Part shown: piece after piece, positions 61,238 to 64,000 of the stretch | Position numbering within the stretch: the first letter of the stretch is position 1 | Layout: the number at the start of each line of letters is the position of its first letter | Assembly (NCBI GenBank): GCA_036389255.1 | Contig: DASVQI010000041.1 | Span: 496,001 to 560,000, forward strand | Length of the DNA stretch: 64,000 nucleotides | DNA from: JACVRN01 sp036389255 | GTDB taxonomy: Bacteria > Acidobacteriota > Blastocatellia > Pyrinomonadales > Pyrinomonadaceae | Direction: 5' to 3' | Position numbers and translations under genes: made by a program | Notes under the pieces: model-generated | What the model was told of the DNA's origin: nothing | Seen by the model: only the letters and a program-made list of their open reading frames with translations | Databases searched by the model: none

Positions 61238-63358
61238 ATGCCTGAGAGACGCTTTTGGCGCGCGCTGTCGCTGCTGCTTCTAGCCTTCACTATCATCTCT
61301 TCACAATCGGGCGCGGTCTTGGTGGCGCAGGTCGCCGGGATTAAAAGGACGCCGCCCAAGACTCGCACGGAGCCCGTCAAGGACACCATCTTCGGGACGA
61401 CGATTGTTGACCCCTATCGCTGGCTGGAAGACCAGAACAGCCCTGAGACGCGTGCGTGGATTGACGAGCAGAACCGCTACACGGACGCCATACTCGAAGC
61501 CCTGCCGGGACGCGACCGCATCAGTCGCCGCCTGTCCGAGCTTCTCAAGATAGACACCATCGGCGTTCCCTTCGAGCGAGGCGGGCGCTACTTCTTCTCA
61601 AGGCGCTCTGCTACGCAGAACCAGCCCGTCATCTACATGCGTGAGAACGGCAAAGACGTGGCGCTGGTTGACCCCAACACTTGGACAAGGGATCAGACCT
61701 CTTCGGCTTCGCTTATGGACGTGTCGCAGGACGGCAAGCTCCTGATGTACGGGATACGCGAGGGCGGCGCGGACGAAGTCACGGGCGTCATTCTGGACAT
61801 TGATTCGCGCAAGGAACTCTCCGACCGCTTCCCGAAAGCGCGCTACTTCGGCACGACTCTCACGCCCGACAAGAAGGGCATTTACTACACCAAGTACCAG
61901 AACGGCGTGGGCTCGCGCGTGATGTATCACGAGATGGGAACCGACGTGGCAAAGGACGTGGAGATTTTCGGCAAGGACTACGGCCCAACGCAGATTATCT
62001 CGCCGGATGTCTCGCGCGACGGCAAGTGGCTGACCATCTTCGTCAGCCACGGCTCCGCGGCCCGGAAGATTGAGGTCTACGTCAAAGACCTAGAGAAGAA
62101 CGGGCCGATAACGCCAATCGTCAACGACCTTGACGCGACCTTTAACGGCACGATTGAGAACGGCCACCTGTACATGCTGACCAACTGGCAGGCTCCAAAC
62201 CGCCGCGTAGTTGACGTTGACATTCGGAATCCGGCACGCGACAAGTGGCGCACAATAGTCCCTGAGACAAGCTTCGTCATCAACGGCATGAGGCTCGCGG
62301 GCGGCAAGATTTTCGTCAACTACCTTGAGAATGTTTCTTCGAAAGTGAAAGTCTACGAGCCTTCGGGCAAGTACGTGCGCGACGTGCCGCTCCCGCCCAT
62401 GGGAAGCGGCGGCTCTATGGTGGGAGAGTGGGACAAGGACGAAGCCTTCTACGGCTTCAGCTCTTATAAACAGCCTTACACCATCTATCGCTACCAGATT
62501 TCAACGGGCAAGCAGGAGGAGTGGGCGCGCGTTAACGTCCCCGTCAACACAGACCAGATAGAGGTCAAGCAGGTCTGGTACGAATCTAAGGACAGGACGA
62601 AAGTGCCCATGTACATAGCCTACAAGAAGGGCATGAAACTGGACGGCACGAACCCGACTTACATGACGGCCTACGGCGGCTTCAACAGCTCTATGACGCC
62701 GGGGTTCTCTACCTTCGCGGCCTACTGGGTGGAGCAGGGCGGAGTCTACGCCGTGCCGAACCTGCGCGGCGGCGGAGAGTTCGGTGAAAAGTGGCACGAG
62801 GCCGGGATGCTTGAAAGGAAGCAGAACGTCTTCGACGATTTTATAGGCGCAGCCGAATGGCTCATTAAGAATCGCTACACCAGCCCGCAGAAGCTCGCCA
62901 TCGCCGGAGGCTCAAACGGCGGCCTTCTCGTCGGCGCGGCTGTGACGCAGCGCCCGGAGCTTTTTCAGGCGGTCGTCTGCTCCTATCCGTTGCTGGACAT
63001 GATTCGTTACGACAAGTTTTTGGTGGCGAAGTTCTGGGTTCCCGAATACGGGTCGGCGGAGAAGGAAGACCAGTTCAAGTATCTTCTGGCCTACTCGCCC
63101 TATCAGAACGTCAAGCAGGGCGCTAAGTACCCGGCGGTGCTCTTCATCACGGGCGACGCAGACACCCGCGTAGCGCCCCTGCACGCGCGTAAGATGGCCG
63201 CGCTCATGCAGGCCATGACGGGCTCGGACAATCCCATCTTGCTGCACTATGACACCAAGGCCGGACATTCGGGCGGCACGCCCGTCAGCAAACAGATAGA
63301 GGACATGACGGACACGCTCTCGTTCCTGTTCTGGCAGCTTGGCATGAAGGCAGGCTGA
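61238..63358 (+). CDS. Secreted prolyl oligopeptidase (S9A)
   Basis: A 706-residue exported peptidase cleaving after proline in short peptides. The signal peptide covers residues 1-~32 (core LSLLLLAFTIISS). A beta-propeller (about 80-430) is followed by the alpha/beta-hydrolase domain with the triad S559 (GGSNGGLLVG), D642 (GDADTRV) and H677 (KAGHSGG). The N-terminal EPVKDTIFGTTIVDPYRWLED is the S9A start signature. I chose the ATG at 61238, with GGAG 8-9 nt upstream. It precedes another exported peptidase gene. Likely role: extracellular or periplasmic peptide use. Confidence 0.94.
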   Translation: MPERRFWRALSLLLLAFTIISSQSGAVLVAQVAGIKRTPPKTRTEPVKDTIFGTTIVDPYRWLEDQNSPETRAWIDEQNRYTDAILEALPGRDRISRRLSELLKIDTIGVPFERGGRYFFSRRSATQNQPVIYMRENGKDVALVDPNTWTRDQTSSASLMDVSQDGKLLMYGIREGGADEVTGVILDIDSRKELSDRFPKARYFGTTLTPDKKGIYYTKYQNGVGSRVMYHEMGTDVAKDVEIFGKDYGPTQIISPDVSRDGKWLTIFVSHGSAARKIEVYVKDLEKNGPITPIVNDLDATFNGTIENGHLYMLTNWQAPNRRVVDVDIRNPARDKWRTIVPETSFVINGMRLAGGKIFVNYLENVSSKVKVYEPSGKYVRDVPLPPMGSGGSMVGEWDKDEAFYGFSSYKQPYTIYRYQISTGKQEEWARVNVPVNTDQIEVKQVWYESKDRTKVPMYIAYKKGMKLDGTNPTYMTAYGGFNSSMTPGFSTFAAYWVEQGGVYAVPNLRGGGEFGEKWHEAGMLERKQNVFDDFIGAAEWLIKNRYTSPQKLAIAGGSNGGLLVGAAVTQRPELFQAVVCSYPLLDMIRYDKFLVAKFWVPEYGSAEKEDQFKYLLAYSPYQNVKQGAKYPAVLFITGDADTRVAPLHARKMAALMQAMTGSDNPILLHYDTKAGHSGGTPVSKQIEDMTDTLSFLFWQLGMKAG

Positions 63359-63386
63359 GAAAGCAATAACCCGCCAAGTCACACGA

Positions 63387-63428
63387 GGGCGGCGCGCGAA
63401 AGCTACAAGCGCCTGATTCGCGCCGCCC
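63387..63428. terminator. GC-rich hairpin after the prolyl oligopeptidase gene
   Basis: Perfect 10-bp arms GGGCGGCGCG (63387-63396) and CGCGCCGCCC (63419-63428), 22-nt loop, with weaker outer pairing. No clear T-tract, so termination is plausible but not certain. Confidence 0.5.
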
Positions 63429-63492
63429 GCGTGCGTGGCTTAGCCGCATGAACTGTTTCGCGCTTCAAACAACACTCGTCTAAAACCAGAAG

Positions 63493-64000
63493 ATGATTAA
63501 TAAACAATCCGGCTCTCTTTGCGCGCTCGCGCTCATCCTGATTCTTTCGCTCACATCTTTCGCTCCCGCTTCAGGGCAAACTGCTCGGCCCAAGCTACCG
63601 CCCCTGCGTGAGCAGGCGCAGATACAGCAGCAGTGGCTGAAGGCCAGGCTTGAGCGCGTGCTGCCCGCCCTGATGCGCAAGCACAAGATTCAGATGTGGC
63701 TGGTAATCTGCCGCGAGTATAACGAAGACCCCGTCTTCTTCTCGCTAGTCTCTCCCACGGTCTTCGCTGCGCGACGGCGCACCATCTACGTCTTCTATGA
63801 TCGCGGCGAAGAGAAGGGAGTCGAGCGGCTCGCAATCGGCGGCGGCTCGCAGGGCGGCCTCTACACCGTCTATAGAGACCCGGAGGTTGAGAACCGAGAG
63901 ATTTACGGCGAAGGCCAGTGGGCGCTTCTGAAAAAGCTGATTGCGGAGCGCAACCCTTCCAACATAGCCGTCAACATCTCCTCGACGCACGCCTTCAGCG
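63493..64000 (+). CDS. Start of a secreted M24-type (Xaa-Pro peptidase-like) protein, cut by the window edge
   Basis: The first ~169 residues are visible. A signal peptide (LCALALILILSLTSFAPA, cleavage near ASGQ) is followed by a creatinase-N-like region: LREQAQIQQQWLKARLERVLPAL, then KIQMWLVICREYNEDPVFFSLVSP and RRRTIYVFYDRG. This matches the non-catalytic N-terminal domain of secreted M24/Xaa-Pro aminopeptidase-like proteins; the metal-binding domain lies beyond the window. The ATG at 63493 was chosen as it directly opens the signal peptide; AGAAG lies just before. It follows another peptidase gene, so both may serve peptide degradation. Confidence 0.75.
   Translation, partial: MINKQSGSLCALALILILSLTSFAPASGQTARPKLPPLREQAQIQQQWLKARLERVLPALMRKHKIQMWLVICREYNEDPVFFSLVSPTVFAARRRTIYVFYDRGEEKGVERLAIGGGSQGGLYTVYRDPEVENREIYGEGQWALLKKLIAERNPSNIAVNISSTHAFS

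Overview
The window reads as chromosomal DNA of a GC-rich, Gram-negative-type bacterium. Several features point to the Acidobacteriota, class Blastocatellia or close kin: a VWFA-related secreted protein of the type common there, a TIGR02587/TIGR02588 membrane pair, many signal-peptide proteins, an OmpA-type outer-membrane protein, and many intergenic inverted repeats. This placement is inference from protein families and style; no rRNA or other marker lies here. I saw no tRNA, rRNA, CRISPR array, intact transposase or prophage. Shine-Dalgarno sites (AAGGAGG types) are clear at many starts, and several genes appear to begin with TTG or GTG.

Layout. 1-10.1 kb: end of a membrane protein; ttcA with a coupled unknown gene; a molybdopterin oxidoreductase; a HEAT-cyclophilin fusion; an M1-peptidase-like lipoprotein lacking the catalytic Glu; a DUF4112 protein. 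10.1-14.7 kb: peroxide-defence group (PerR-like Fur protein, 2-Cys peroxiredoxin, thioredoxin-like protein) with a PerR-type operator lying in its promoter, then an SDR and leucyl aminopeptidase. 14.8-21.6 kb: 5'-nucleotidase, TPR protein, thioesterase, hydrolase, histone-H1-like protein, and a receiver protein next to an STT3-like membrane protein. 21.6-25.5 kb: lipB, a Ser/Thr dehydratase, lipA and a quinone-oxidoreductase-like gene. 25.8-31 kb: envelope and secreted proteins. 31-37.3 kb: a 2-oxoacid dehydrogenase operon (lpd, E1 alpha, E1 beta, DUF4242, E2), which uses the lipoyl cofactor made by LipA/LipB. 37.3-45 kb: small envelope and sulfur-transfer proteins, zinc peptidase, fumarase, ferredoxin and Rieske proteins, CBS protein. 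44.9-51.8 kb: Hsp20, Lon, and a large LRR-Roc-COR GTPase. 51.8-56.6 kb: CBS - KorA - Uma2 - KorB - CBS. 56.7-61.1 kb: an iron-sulfur assembly module (nifS, nifU-like, divergent SufR-like regulator with its operator, Mrp, A-type carrier). 61.2 kb to the end: two secreted peptidases, the last cut by the window edge.

How the genes fit together: lipoate synthesis, Fe-S assembly, two routes of 2-oxoacid oxidation (lipoyl dehydrogenase complex and ferredoxin-linked KOR) and peroxide defence form a coherent oxidative-metabolism block. LipA and probably KOR need Fe-S clusters, and such clusters are vulnerable to peroxide.

The most unusual content is non-coding. (1) A MITE-like element is present in three copies, each flanked by a perfect 8-bp direct repeat, all sharing an inner CACCGCAGAGACGCAGAG-type inverted repeat; a fourth copy is core only. 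(2) More than fifteen gene junctions, mostly inside operons, hold long hairpins whose arms are built from short reiterated words that differ from site to site. (3) A 180-bp array at 40.6-40.8 kb is built from a TCTAAG-CTTAGA-type word. (4) The sufR-like gene carries a CAAC-N6-GTTG operator on a TTGACA promoter and may have a leaderless mRNA.
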